From contig CAKZIN010000033.1 of NCBI GenBank assembly GCA_936933955.1, positions 10,309 through 74,308 on the forward strand: DNA of 64,000 bases, in the 5' to 3' direction. Source of the DNA: an uncultured Sphingopyxis sp. GTDB lineage: Bacteria > Pseudomonadota > Alphaproteobacteria > Sphingomonadales > Sphingomonadaceae. Made by a program: the position numbers and the translations under genes. The notes under the pieces were generated by a model that worked only from the letters and a program-made list of their open reading frames with translations, made no database searches and was not told the DNA's origin. The first letter of the stretch is position 1. Each line of letters opens with the position of its first letter. Below are positions 45,244 to 54,072 of the stretch, piece after piece.

Positions 45244-46527
45244 ATGGATCAGATCGTCATTCGCGGCGGCAAGCGCCTCAACGGCCGCATTCCCATTTCC
45301 GGGGCCAAGAACAGCGCCTTGACGCTGCTGCCATGCGCGCTGCTGACCGATGAACCGCTGACGCTGCGCAACCTCCCGCGGCTCGCCGACGTCGACGGGT
45401 TCGGGCACCTCCTCAACCAGCTCGGCTGCTCGACCACCATAGAAGGAACGCGGCCCGAGGACTTCGGCCGCGTCATGACCGCGCGCGCCACCAACATCAC
45501 CGCGACGGTCGCGCCCTACGACATCGTCCGCAAGATGCGCGCGTCGATCCTCGTGCTCGGCCCGCTGCTCGCGCGCACGGGGGAGGCGAGCGTGTCGCTG
45601 CCGGGCGGCTGCGCCATCGGCAACCGGCCTATCGACCTGCACTTGAAGGCGCTCGAAGCCTTTGGTGCGGAGATCGAGATGGCGTCGGGCTATGTCCGCG
45701 CGCGTGCGCCCGGGGGCCGCCTCCCCGGCGGGCGCATCAACTTCCCCGTCGTCAGCGTCGGCGCGACCGAGAATGCGCTGATGGCCGCAGCGCGCGCAAA
45801 AGGCACCTGCATCATCCACAACGCCGCGCGTGAGCCGGAGATCGTCGACCTCTGCCGCTGCCTCGTCGCGATGGGGGTGAAGATCGACGGCATCGGCAGC
45901 GAAACGCTCACCATCGAGGGCGTCGACCGTCTCCACGGCGCGACCTACCAGGTCATGCCCGACCGCATCGAAGCGGGCAGCTACGCCTGCGCGGTGATGG
46001 CGACGGGGGGCGAGCTCGACCTGATCGGCGCGCGCGCGGACGAGATGGAGGCGACGCTCGACGCGCTCACCGAAGCAGGCGCGAGCATCGAGGCGCACGA
46101 CCGCGGCATCCGCGTGAAGGCAGTGGGGCGCCCGCGCGGGATCAACCTCTCCACCGCGCCCTACCCCGGCTTCGCCACCGACATGCAGGCGCAATTCATG
46201 GCGATGCTGACGCTCGCCGACGGCGCGAGCGTGCTCACGGAGACGATCTTCGAGAACCGCTACATGCACGTCCCCGAACTGGCGCGGATGGGCGCCGATA
46301 TCGCGGTGACGGGGCGCAGCGCGGTGGTGCGCGGGGTCGACGCGCTGGTCGGCGCGCCGGTCATGGCGACCGACCTGCGCGCATCGATGAGCCTAATTAT
46401 CGCCGGCCTCGCCGCCGCCGGGGAGACCCGCGTCAGCCGGGTCTATCATCTCGATCGCGGCTATGAGCGGCTGGAGGAAAAGCTCGCCGCGGTCGGCGCC
46501 GATATCGAGCGCGTCAGCGACGGCTAG
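45244..46527 (+). CDS. murA: UDP-N-acetylglucosamine 1-carboxyvinyltransferase
   Basis: First committed step of peptidoglycan synthesis, transferring enolpyruvate to UDP-GlcNAc. 427 residues from the ATG at 45244 (MDQIVIRGG), the family start; a GTG two codons earlier (45238) is ignored. [15 protein letters not shown] and the active-site loop with the phosphoenolpyruvate-binding Cys ([16 protein letters not shown]) are intact, so the classic fosfomycin-target Cys is present. Also seen: [18 protein letters not shown]. Confidence 0.97.
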   Translation: MDQIVIRGGKRLNGRIPISGAKNSALTLLPCALLTDEPLTLRNLPRLADVDGFGHLLNQLGCSTTIEGTRPEDFGRVMTARATNITATVAPYDIVRKMRASILVLGPLLARTGEASVSLPGGCAIGNRPIDLHLKALEAFGAEIEMASGYVRARAPGGRLPGGRINFPVVSVGATENALMAAARAKGTCIIHNAAREPEIVDLCRCLVAMGVKIDGIGSETLTIEGVDRLHGATYQVMPDRIEAGSYACAVMATGGELDLIGARADEMEATLDALTEAGASIEAHDRGIRVKAVGRPRGINLSTAPYPGFATDMQAQFMAMLTLADGASVLTETIFENRYMHVPELARMGADIAVTGRSAVVRGVDALVGAPVMATDLRASMSLIIAGLAAAGETRVSRVYHLDRGYERLEEKLAAVGADIERVSDG

Positions 46528-46588
46528 GCGGCGGCGACTTGCGCCTGTCACCCGCGCGATCTAGCCTCCGACGCGGAGGGGAGTTGCG

Positions 46589-47209
46589 ATGATCGAATTT
46601 TACACTAACCCAATGTCCCGCGGGCAGATCGCGCGCTGGATGTTGGAGGAAGTGGGCGAACCCTACCAGCAGCATCTGCTCGGTTATGGCGAGGGGATGA
46701 AGTCGCCCGAATATCTCGCCATCAACCCGATGGGGAAGGTGCCGGCGATCGTCCATAACGGCCGCGTCGTGACCGAAGCCGCGGCAATCTGCGCCTATCT
46801 CGCCGATGCATTCCCGGCGGCCGGGCTGGCGCCGCCGCCGACCGAGCGCGCCGACTATTATCGCTGGCTGTTCTTCGCGGCCGGGCCGGTCGAGCAGGCG
46901 GTCACCGCGCGGTCGCTGGGGCTCGAGGCGCCGGCCGAGAAAGCGCCGATGGTGGGATACGGCAGCCTCGACGCCGTGGTCGAAACCCTGTCCGGCTGGC
47001 TGCAAGCGCGTGAGTGGGTCGCCGGCGACCGCTTCACCGCTGCCGACGTCTATGTCGGCTCGCAGGTCGACTGGGGCTTGCAGTTCGGCTCGCTGCCGAC
47101 CCGCCCGGCATTCGAGGAATATGCCGCACGGCTCCGGAGCCGTCCCGCCTACATCCGCGCAAAGGACATCGACGACGCGCTGATCGCGGCGGCCAACCGC
47201 CCGGGCTGA
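46589..47209 (+). CDS. Glutathione S-transferase family protein
   Basis: 206 residues: an N-terminal thioredoxin-like domain (IEFYTNPMSRGQIARWMLEE, then NPMGKVPAIVHNGRVVTEAAAICAYLAD) and a C-terminal helical domain (WVAGDRFTAADVYVGSQV). Position 9-10 is Ser-Arg instead of a catalytic Cys, as in Ser/Tyr-type GSTs. The substrate is unknown; related sphingomonad enzymes handle aromatic or stress substrates. Confidence 0.9.
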   Translation: MIEFYTNPMSRGQIARWMLEEVGEPYQQHLLGYGEGMKSPEYLAINPMGKVPAIVHNGRVVTEAAAICAYLADAFPAAGLAPPPTERADYYRWLFFAAGPVEQAVTARSLGLEAPAEKAPMVGYGSLDAVVETLSGWLQAREWVAGDRFTAADVYVGSQVDWGLQFGSLPTRPAFEEYAARLRSRPAYIRAKDIDDALIAAANRPG

Positions 47210-47225
47210 TATAGGCAAAGACAAA

Positions 47226-47249
47226 CCCCGGCGGATCGCTCCGCCGGGG
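47226..47249. terminator. Bidirectional terminator between the GST and the Bax-inhibitor-type gene
   Basis: Perfect 10-bp stem CCCCGGCGGA/TCCGCCGGGG (47226-47235, 47240-47249) with loop TCGC, preceded by AAA and followed by TATCTC. It sits between convergent genes. Confidence 0.75.
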
Positions 47250-47276
47250 TATCTCGCCTCACCGCTACCCGATGAT

Positions 47277-48011
47277 TTAGTCGCGGCTGCCCATCAAGTT
47301 GAGCAGGAAGGTGAACATGTTGATGAAGTCGAGGTAGAGCGTCAGCGCGCCGAGCACGACCGCCTTGCCCGCAAAGTCCGACCCCGCGACCGCATAATAG
47401 GTCTGCTTGATCTTCTGCGTGTCATAGGCCGTCAGACCCGCGAACAGCAACACGCCGATGATCGAGATGATCAGCGCCATCGCGCTCGACTGAACGAACA
47501 GGTTGATCAGCATCGCCACCAGAATGCCGATCAAGCCCATCACGAGGAACGTACCGAACCCGCTAAGGTCACGCTTCGTGGTGTAGCCATAGAGGCTCAA
47601 GCCAAGGAAAGCCGCCGCGGTCGAGAAGAACGCGGCCGCGATCGACGCGTCGGTGTAGACCATGAACAGCGTCGACATTGACAGCCCCATGACCACCGCG
47701 AACGCCCAGAAGGTCATCCGCATCGCGCCAAGCGACATGCGCATCGCACCGAACGAGAGCGCCATCACGAATGCCAACGGCGCGAGGATGATCACCCAGC
47801 GCAGCGCGCCGCCGTTCATCATCACCTGCTGGCCGAAGTCGCTGTTGGCGAACAGCATCGCAACGATGCCGGTCAGCAGCACCCCCGACGCCATGTAATT
47901 GTACACCTGCAACATATACCGCCGCAGCCCCGCATCGGCGGGAAGCGCGTCGTGCCGCAGGTCCGGACGGACCGTAGTGGTCGGGCCGCTCGGGTCAGAC
48001 CAGATGGCCAT
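47277..48011 (-). CDS. Bax inhibitor-1/YccA-family membrane protein
   Basis: 244 residues with seven membrane segments. Features: a short hydrophilic N-terminus (MAIWSDPSG), LRRYMLQVYNYMASGVLLTGIVAML, LFMVYTDASIAAAFFSTAAAFLGLSLYGYTTKRDLSGFG, and the terminal LYLDFINMFTFLLNLMG. The family has calcium-leak or protease-modulating roles in some organisms, but the job in this lineage is unknown. The ATG at 48011 follows GGAG; a TTG at 48026 is less likely. Divergent from thpR. Confidence 0.9.
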   Translation of the reverse strand: MAIWSDPSGPTTTVRPDLRHDALPADAGLRRYMLQVYNYMASGVLLTGIVAMLFANSDFGQQVMMNGGALRWVIILAPLAFVMALSFGAMRMSLGAMRMTFWAFAVVMGLSMSTLFMVYTDASIAAAFFSTAAAFLGLSLYGYTTKRDLSGFGTFLVMGLIGILVAMLINLFVQSSAMALIISIIGVLLFAGLTAYDTQKIKQTYYAVAGSDFAGKAVVLGALTLYLDFINMFTFLLNLMGSRD

Positions 48012-48178
48012 CGTTCGTATCTCCAATACTTACGCCGACGCAATCGACGGCGCCTCTCAGAAGCGAATATGCCCTGCCCCGCGGGGGATTCAAGATGGCA
48101 GTTACCTCGCCCGCTCCTGCGCAAGTGCCGCGATGGGACCGCCTTGTGCACACCGGCGATCGGCGTCACCTTCGCCGC

Positions 48179-48724
48179 ATGCGCCTGTTTGCCGCCCTCC
48201 GCCCCCCCGCGCCCGTACGTGACGCGCTGCTCGGCATCGCGCGCGGCCCGGTGAGTGGAGCGAGGTGGCAGGATGAAGGCCAGCTCCACCTCACCCTCGG
48301 CTTCTTCGGAGAAGTGGCGGAGCGGGATGCGGAAGGCCTGCACGACGCGCTGTCGCAGGTGCCGTTCGGCGCCTTCGACCTTCGCCTGCACGGCGTCGGC
48401 CTGTTGGAACGCCACGCCGGAGGAGCACTCTACGCCGCCGTGGATCGCTCCGACCCCCTAGTCAGACTGGCCGCCGCGACCGCGCAGGCCGCGCGCCGCG
48501 CCGGGATCGCGCTGGAGCGACGCGCCTTCTTGCCTCATGTCACCCTCGCCCGCGGCGTGCGGCGCGGGGAAGGGGCGCGCCACTGGCTCGAGGCGCACCA
48601 CGACTTCACCGCGCCGCCATGGCAGGTGCGTGATTTTCGGCTCTACGCGAGCACGCTGCACCCGTCGGGCGCGCGATATGACGAAATCGCGCGCTATTCG
48701 GCTTCCTCCGACGCCCGAAGCTGA
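48179..48724 (+). CDS. thpR: RNA 2',3'-cyclic phosphodiesterase (2H family)
   Basis: 181 residues. The two catalytic HxT motifs of the 2H phosphoesterases are HLTLGFFGEV (about residue 40) and HVTLARGV (about residue 123). The start ATG at 48179 gives MRLFAALRPP, the typical beginning. Members hydrolyse 2',3'-cyclic phosphates on RNA or ligate tRNA halves in vitro; the physiological substrate is unclear. Confidence 0.92.
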   Translation: MRLFAALRPPAPVRDALLGIARGPVSGARWQDEGQLHLTLGFFGEVAERDAEGLHDALSQVPFGAFDLRLHGVGLLERHAGGALYAAVDRSDPLVRLAAATAQAARRAGIALERRAFLPHVTLARGVRRGEGARHWLEAHHDFTAPPWQVRDFRLYASTLHPSGARYDEIARYSASSDARS

Positions 48725-48754
48725 TAGACCCGTGTCGATCAAGCGAGGGGGAAG

Positions 48755-50377
48755 ATGATGACGAACCAGGACCAGCAACAGCCCCTCCCCCCCGCTGAGA
48801 CCCGCGATCCGGGCGCGATCGCGCCGGATGCAGAAGCGACACAGGCGACGCCCTATGCCTGGTACGCGCTCAGCGTATTGGTGCTGATCTACATCCTCAA
48901 TTTCGTCGATCGGCAGATTCTTTCGATCCTCGCCAACGACATCAAGCGCGATCTGGGGCTGAGCGACACCGATCTGGGCTTCCTCTACGGAACGGCGTTT
49001 GCGGTCTTCTACGCGCTGTTCGGCATCCCCTTGGGGAAGCTCGCGGATAGCTGGCATCGCGTGAAGCTGATGAGCATCGGACTGACGCTCTGGTCGGCGA
49101 TGACCGCGCTGTCCGGCTTCGCCCGCAGCGGCGCGACGTTGACGCTGGCGCGCGTCGGCGTCGGGGTGGGGGAGGCGACCGCGAGCCCCTCCGCCTACTC
49201 GCTCATTTCCGACTGGTTTCCAAAGCGCATGCGCGCCACCGCGCTCGCGATCTACAGTTCAGGCTTGTATCTCGGCAGCGGCCTTTCGCTGCTGATCGGC
49301 GGGATGATCGTGCAGCGTTGGAACGAAGCCTACCCCGGCGGCGGGCCGCTCGGCCTCGTCGGATGGCACGCAGCATTCCTAGCGGTCGGCATACCGGGGC
49401 TGCTGCTCGCGCTGTGGGTGTGGACGCTGAAGGAGCCGGTGCGCGGCGCGATCGACGGGCACGTCACTCCACCCCACCCCGCTCCGTTTGCCGATTTCGT
49501 CCGCGAACTGTTTGCGGTGATCCCGCCCTTCACGCTGATCGGCGCGGCCCGACGCGGGGGTTCGGCGCTGCTCTTCAACCTCATCGGAGCGGGGGTCATC
49601 GCCGCCGTCGCGTTTGCGCTATACCGGTTGATGGGGACGGGCACGGGGGCGCAATGGCTGTTCCTCGGCGTCGGCTATTATGCAGTGTTCAGCTGGGCAT
49701 CGTCGCTGCGGCAGCGCGACCCCGCGACCTTCCGCCTCATCTGGGGCACGCCTGCGTTTCTGTGCACCGTCCTCGGTTACGGCACCGTCGCGTTCGTGTC
49801 CTACGCGCTATCCTACTGGGCGGCGCCCTACGCCGAACGTGTATTCATGGTTCCGAAGACGGAGCTCGGCTGGTGGATTGGCGGGCCGGGGGCGCTGGCG
49901 GGTTTTCTCGGGGTCATTCTGGGCGGGCGCATGGCCGATTGGCTGCGCGCGCGTCATGCGGCGGGGCGGATCATCGTTGTGATATTTGGCCTGCTCGCAC
50001 CGCTGCCGGCGGTACTGATCGCGTTCACTACCAGCAACGTGACCATCTTCTTCGTGATGAACTTCCTGGCCGGGTTGCTCGTGGCCAGTGCACTTGGCGC
50101 GGCTGCCGCGACGACGCAGGATTTGGTCCTGCCGCGAATGCGAGGCACCGCGACGGCGACCTTCTTCCTGTCAACGACGCTTGTCGGTTTGGCGCTCGGA
50201 CCGTTCTTGGCGGGCTACATCTCGACCCGCACTGACAGCCTTGCGACAGGCGTCCTCTCGACCCTCGCCATCGTCCCGGTGGGCCTCGCGTTGCTGGTCG
50301 CCGCGTGGCGGATGCTGCCCGAGGCGGAGCGGAGCGTGGCCGCTCGTGCGCGGGAGGCGGAGGCCGACGGGAACTGA
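48755..50377 (+). CDS. Major facilitator superfamily transporter (spinster-like)
   Basis: 540 residues with an N-terminal cytoplasmic leader of about 30 residues and about 12 membrane helices. Typical MFS motif A region is GIPLGKLADSWHRVKLMSIGLTLWSAMTAL, and LNFVDRQILSILANDIKRDLGLSDT is the usual start of spinster-like carriers. Substrates of this group include organic acids, sugar derivatives and lipids and cannot be predicted. It starts 30 bp after thpR with a strong GAGGGGGAAG ribosome site. Confidence 0.88.
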   Translation: MMTNQDQQQPLPPAETRDPGAIAPDAEATQATPYAWYALSVLVLIYILNFVDRQILSILANDIKRDLGLSDTDLGFLYGTAFAVFYALFGIPLGKLADSWHRVKLMSIGLTLWSAMTALSGFARSGATLTLARVGVGVGEATASPSAYSLISDWFPKRMRATALAIYSSGLYLGSGLSLLIGGMIVQRWNEAYPGGGPLGLVGWHAAFLAVGIPGLLLALWVWTLKEPVRGAIDGHVTPPHPAPFADFVRELFAVIPPFTLIGAARRGGSALLFNLIGAGVIAAVAFALYRLMGTGTGAQWLFLGVGYYAVFSWASSLRQRDPATFRLIWGTPAFLCTVLGYGTVAFVSYALSYWAAPYAERVFMVPKTELGWWIGGPGALAGFLGVILGGRMADWLRARHAAGRIIVVIFGLLAPLPAVLIAFTTSNVTIFFVMNFLAGLLVASALGAAAATTQDLVLPRMRGTATATFFLSTTLVGLALGPFLAGYISTRTDSLATGVLSTLAIVPVGLALLVAAWRMLPEAERSVAARAREAEADGN

Positions 50378-50401
50378 CCGCCGACCGCCCACCTCGCCAC
50401 G

Positions 50402-50929
50402 TCAGGTTCGGGTGAGAACCGCGCAGGCGATGCGATCGCCGCTGTTGCCCGACGGGTCGGTGCGCTCATCGTCGGGTCGCGCGTGGATCACGACCGCTGC
50501 CCCGTCCGCGTCGAGGAGGCCGTCGAAGCCGGACACCTCGCCTGCCACTGAGGCGGAGAGCTGGCCTCGACCATCGCCGCGCACCTCGAGGTTGGGCAGA
50601 TCGCCGCTATGCATCCCGGCGGGGTTGAGGCGGCCGTGCTGCCGCGTCGTCGGGTTCCAGTGCCCGCCCGCCGTGGTGAACCCTGGCCGCTCGCAGCGCC
50701 CGACCTGATGGACGTGGATCGCGTAGGTGCCGGGAGTCATTCGCACGTCGGCGGTCAACCACATGCCGCCGCTGGGTGCTCGAGCTAGCCGTACCGAACC
50801 GACATCGCGCCCCATCTGGTCTACAAACCGTCCGCTCGCGAGCGCGTTTCCATCAGCGCCGTAGCCCATCATGCAACCACCAAGCACTGCCGCGCTGGCT
50901 ACCACTGCAGCCGTGATCCACTTCGCCAT
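50402..50929 (-). CDS. sodC: Cu,Zn superoxide dismutase, lipoprotein form
   Basis: 175 residues. The ATG at 50929 (with GAGGGA upstream) starts a lipoprotein signal ending in LGGCMM. Metal ligands are all visible: HVH, GGHWNP, RQHG, MHSGDLPN with the bridging His and the zinc Asp, and the last copper His in VVIHARPDD; the disulfide Cys are in VGRC and IACAV. It removes superoxide at the cell surface or in the periplasm. A monocistronic minus-strand gene. Confidence 0.92.
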   Translation of the reverse strand: MAKWITAAVVASAAVLGGCMMGYGADGNALASGRFVDQMGRDVGSVRLARAPSGGMWLTADVRMTPGTYAIHVHQVGRCERPGFTTAGGHWNPTTRQHGRLNPAGMHSGDLPNLEVRGDGRGQLSASVAGEVSGFDGLLDADGAAVVIHARPDDERTDPSGNSGDRIACAVLTRT

Positions 50930-51082
50930 CGTCCGTCCCTCATATTGCTTGCGGAAGGTCAACGCCCCACAGGGGCGGGCGTTGCCAACACCTCGCGTTC
51001 GCGTCGCGCCTAGTTGCAAGGACTGCGGGCGGTTTGGCTTTACGGCTCTGACGGCCCCTCCGTCTTCCGATGCCGAGCATAG

Positions 51083-51110
51083 AAAAAGGGCCGGGGTTTC
51101 CCCCGGCCCT
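51083..51110 (-). terminator. Rho-independent terminator of the tonB-exbB-exbD-exbD operon
   Basis: Minus strand: stem AGGGCCGGGG paired with CCCCGGCCCT (arms 51101-51110 and 51087-51096), loop GAAA, then a TTTTT run (51087-51083). It follows the last exbD stop by 20 bp. Confidence 0.88.
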
Positions 51111-51130
51111 CGATCCGCGTGACCTCGAAA

Positions 51131-51559
51131 TCAGAAGTCGCGGGCGTATCGCTCGTTTCCGACGAAGCCCAGCGAGGGGACGTCGGTCTCCTTGATCAGA
51201 TCCACCACCTGATCGACCACCACGTATCGGGCCTGCGCGTCGGGCTCGAGCTGGAGTTCCGGCGCAGGCTGCATCGCCGACGTCTGGTTGAGGAGATCGG
51301 CAAGCTGCGTGAAGTTCACCGTCTGACCGTTCCACAAGATCGCACCCTCAGGCGAGATGTAGATCTTGTTCTTGATTGGGTCCGGCGCGTTCGTCGGATT
51401 ATTGTCCGGCACCGGCAAATCCACCTTCACCGCATGCGTCTGAATCGGGATGGTGATGATGAACATGATCAGCAGCACGAGCATCACGTCGATCAGCGGC
51501 GTGGTGTTCATATCACCGATCGGTGCCTCGGCGCCCCCGCCGCCCATGGAAATGGCCAT
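51131..51559 (-). CDS. exbD: ExbD/TolR-family biopolymer transport protein (second copy)
   Basis: 142 residues from the ATG at 51559. A cytoplasmic lead (MAISMGGGGAEAPIGDMNTTPLID) brings the conserved proton-path Asp (LIDVMLVLLIMFIIT) into the single membrane helix; the periplasmic domain follows. Part of the ExbB-ExbD motor that energises TonB. It lies 32 bp after the first exbD gene. Two ExbD paralogues in one operon may form different heteromers with ExbB. Confidence 0.93.
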   Translation of the reverse strand: MAISMGGGGAEAPIGDMNTTPLIDVMLVLLIMFIITIPIQTHAVKVDLPVPDNNPTNAPDPIKNKIYISPEGAILWNGQTVNFTQLADLLNQTSAMQPAPELQLEPDAQARYVVVDQVVDLIKETDVPSLGFVGNERYARDF

Positions 51560-51591
51560 CTGGCGTGTCCTTTCTTGAAGTCGGTTGGGGC

Positions 51592-52083
51592 TTAGAGCCG
51601 TCCGAGCGTGGCCGAGCCAGGCGCGGGCTGCGAGATGAACGCGACCTTTTGGAAGCCGGCGAACTGCATCGTGTAGATGGCACCGCCGATGCACTTCCAC
51701 GGGGTCGCAACGTCGCCGCGGATATGCACTTCGGGCATATTATCCTCGTTGATGTTCTCGACCCCGCCGATGCGCTCGATCTCACGCTTTAACCGCGCTT
51801 CGCCGTCGATGCGCAACCGCTCGGAGTCGATCGGAGTTTGACCCCAGAACACCTCGCAGCGCTGGCCATCCGGCGAGCGAACGGTCAGCAACACGTTCTC
51901 CGGCTTGGTCGTCGTCGGCTCGGACACAACCTCAGGCAGGTTGACCTCGACCGAATCGAGCACCACCGGAACGGTGATCAGGAAGATGATGAGCAACACC
52001 AGCATCACGTCGACGAGCGGCGTGGTGTTGATTTCGTTCATCGGGGCGTCTTCGCCGCCGCCCTCTCCCACACTCATGGCCAT
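51592..52083 (-). CDS. exbD: ExbD/TolR-family biopolymer transport protein (first copy)
   Basis: 163 residues. MNEINTTPLVDVMLVLLIIFLITVPV carries the helix with the essential Asp; the periplasmic domain is longer than that of the second copy and contains two Cys (QRCEVFWG, WKCIGG) that could form a disulfide. The end is Ala/Gly/Pro-rich. It follows exbB after a GC-rich hairpin, in the order tonB-exbB-exbD-exbD. Confidence 0.93.
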   Translation of the reverse strand: MAMSVGEGGGEDAPMNEINTTPLVDVMLVLLIIFLITVPVVLDSVEVNLPEVVSEPTTTKPENVLLTVRSPDGQRCEVFWGQTPIDSERLRIDGEARLKREIERIGGVENINEDNMPEVHIRGDVATPWKCIGGAIYTMQFAGFQKVAFISQPAPGSATLGRL

Positions 52084-52180
52084 GATGTTTCGATCCTAGC
52101 AGGGCGAGCGCTACGCATCCGCCCGATTTTCAAGCCATGCCCGCCGCAGCCTTCAAGGCCGCTCACAGGCTGACACCGGC

Positions 52181-52213
52181 GGCGGGAGGGGGCGGCTCAC
52201 CGCCCCTCCCGCC
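52181..52213. terminator. GC-rich hairpin between exbB and exbD
   Basis: Stem GGCGGGAGGGG/CCCCTCCCGCC (52181-52191, 52203-52213) extended by CGG/CCG, with loop CTCA and one unpaired G. It is within the operon, so it may act as partial attenuation or an mRNA processing/stability element that sets ExbB:ExbD stoichiometry. Confidence 0.55.
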
Positions 52214-52223
52214 CGATCCGGGA

Positions 52224-53039
52224 TCAGGTGCGCGGGGTCGTGCCGACTTCGGCCGGGCGGGCGGTCGGCGCAGCGGCGGTGCCGGTGGTCGAACGCGCCG
52301 CGGTCGTGCCAGCAGCGGCGGCAGCAGCAGCTGCGGCAGGACGGACCCGACCGTTCGACATGATGTTGCCAAGCACGTCGTTCGAGAAGGTCGACAGGTT
52401 GCGAGCGATCACCTTGTTGCGCGCCTGCAGCCAGTTGTAAGCGAGCACCGCCGGCACCGCGACGACCAGACCGATGGCGGTCATGATCAGCGCTTCACCG
52501 ACCGGACCGGCAACGGTGTCGATCGACGCCTGACCCGACGCACCGATCTTCACGAGCGCCTGTAGGATGCCCCAAACGGTGCCGAACAGACCGACGAACG
52601 GAGCGGTGGACCCGACCGATGCGAGGAACGACAGGCCGCTGTTGAGCTTCGAGTTCACGAGGTTCTGCGAACGCTCCATCGTGCCGTGCATCCAGTCATG
52701 CGCTTCGACCGGATCGCTGAGCTTGCCGTGGTCCTGCTGCGCGCGAAGGCCATCCTCGACCACCTGGCGATAGGCGCTGTCCCGCTCGAGCTTGTTCATG
52801 CCGTCGATGAGCGAGTTGTGACGCCAGAAGCTCTGCTGAACTTCACGGCCCTGCTTCATCACGCGGTTCTGCTCGAACAGCTTGGTGAACAGGATGTAGA
52901 GCGAGCCGATGAACATCAGCAGCAGCACAGTGAAGGTCGCCCAGGTGACCGGGCCACCTTCGCGCATCGCCGCAACGAAGCCGTACTTGTTCTCGGCGCC
53001 TGCCGCCCCGGCCGCGGCCGCGAGAAGATTGATGTTCAT
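52224..53039 (-). CDS. exbB: ExbB/TolQ-family proton channel
   Basis: 271 residues. Membrane helix 1 is WATFTVLLLMFIGSLYILF; the MotA/TolQ/ExbB domain follows with LSFLASVGSTAPFVGLFGTVWGILQAL and AGPVGEALIMTAIGLVVAVPAVLAYNW. It ends in an unusual Ala-run and Thr/Pro tail (about 235-271) not needed for the core. It forms the proton-conducting motor with ExbD that drives TonB. It lies 75 bp after tonB. Confidence 0.95.
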   Translation of the reverse strand: MNINLLAAAAGAAGAENKYGFVAAMREGGPVTWATFTVLLLMFIGSLYILFTKLFEQNRVMKQGREVQQSFWRHNSLIDGMNKLERDSAYRQVVEDGLRAQQDHGKLSDPVEAHDWMHGTMERSQNLVNSKLNSGLSFLASVGSTAPFVGLFGTVWGILQALVKIGASGQASIDTVAGPVGEALIMTAIGLVVAVPAVLAYNWLQARNKVIARNLSTFSNDVLGNIMSNGRVRPAAAAAAAAAGTTAARSTTGTAAAPTARPAEVGTTPRT

Positions 53040-53114
53040 GCGTGTCCTTCCCTCTCGTTTTCTGTTCGCTCAGCACGTCGGCCGCAGCGATCAATGTGCT
53101 AAGCTGGTTTTGTG

Positions 53115-53813
53115 TTATTCCTGCGGCAAGCGCCACACCACGCGACGGCTGTAGCTGCCGGTGGTCGGATTGCCGTCGCGATCGAGCGCGGGATTGAAGC
53201 GCGCACGCCGCTGGATGTTGCTGCACGCAGCGCGATCAAGGGCAGCATTGCCGCTCGATGAGGTGACGTTGCACCCGCTTACCCGACCGTCGGTGCCGAC
53301 GGTGAGCGACACAGCGGTGGTGCCCTCCGCTTCTTCGCGCTGAGCGGATGCTGGATAATCCTCATCGGTCACCCAAGCGCCCTCGCTACCGCGCGGCGTG
53401 GCGCGACGCGACTGGTCAACGCTAGGCGGCGGGGGTGGCGGAGGCGGCGGGGGCGGCGCCGGCGGAGCCGGAGGCGCCGGCGGCTGCGGATCGGCCTTGT
53501 ACGTCGTCACCGGCGTCTGAGGCGGAGTATCCACCGTGTCGCGCACCACGTTCCGGCTGACCGGCGGGATGATCGACTTCGGCACGACCACCGGCGGCGG
53601 CGGCGGAAGCTTTGCCTCCGGCGGCGGGGGCGGAGGCGGCGGAGGCGGGGGCGGTTCCTCAACGTTCACCGCATCGATCTTGTCCGCGACATGCTTGATG
53701 ACGTTGATCGCCATGCCGCTGATCAGCAACCAGCCGAGCAGCAGGGTGACGAGCACCACCAGACCTGCGGACACGACCCTGCTGGTGGGGTCTACCCTAT
53801 CACCATAAGCCAT
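53115..53813 (-). CDS. tonB: TonB-family energy transducer
   Basis: 232 residues. N-terminal helix VVSAGLVVLVTLLLGWLLI, then two long poly-Pro stretches (about 53-65 and 120-130) that span the periplasm, and a C-terminal TonB domain (DYPASAQREEAEGTTAVSLTVGTDGRVSGC...RARFNPALDRDGNP). It is first in the operon with exbB and two exbD genes. Begins MAYGD like the TonB at 37932, so the two are paralogues at least at the ends. Confidence 0.93.
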   Translation of the reverse strand: MAYGDRVDPTSRVVSAGLVVLVTLLLGWLLISGMAINVIKHVADKIDAVNVEEPPPPPPPPPPPPEAKLPPPPPVVVPKSIIPPVSRNVVRDTVDTPPQTPVTTYKADPQPPAPPAPPAPPPPPPPPPPPSVDQSRRATPRGSEGAWVTDEDYPASAQREEAEGTTAVSLTVGTDGRVSGCNVTSSSGNAALDRAACSNIQRRARFNPALDRDGNPTTGSYSRRVVWRLPQE

Positions 53814-54072
53814 TCCGCGACCTAACTCCTCTCGTCGGCGGGCACGTCTGCGGTGCCTCGGGTCCCTGGACGGCCAAGAGCAAAGTTGCGGCCCTGCCTT
53901 TCGACAGCGCCGCCCGCTTCATCCCTCGACTTCCTCTCGCGCCTTTACGGCTTCGAATCCCGTTACTATCGCCGCCCCTCTAACGGCGCAAACGCTTTTC
54001 GCGACGACGCGGTGTCTGCCGTAACAATCGTCGGGTGGGCGCGGGTGCGCGTCGGTCGAGGAGTGTGAAACG
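53814..54072. other. Divergent intergenic region upstream of tonB
   Basis: About 259 bp separating tonB (minus) from the gene at 54073 (plus). It presumably holds both promoters. No gene, repeat or Fur-type palindrome was recognised with confidence. Confidence 0.35.
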
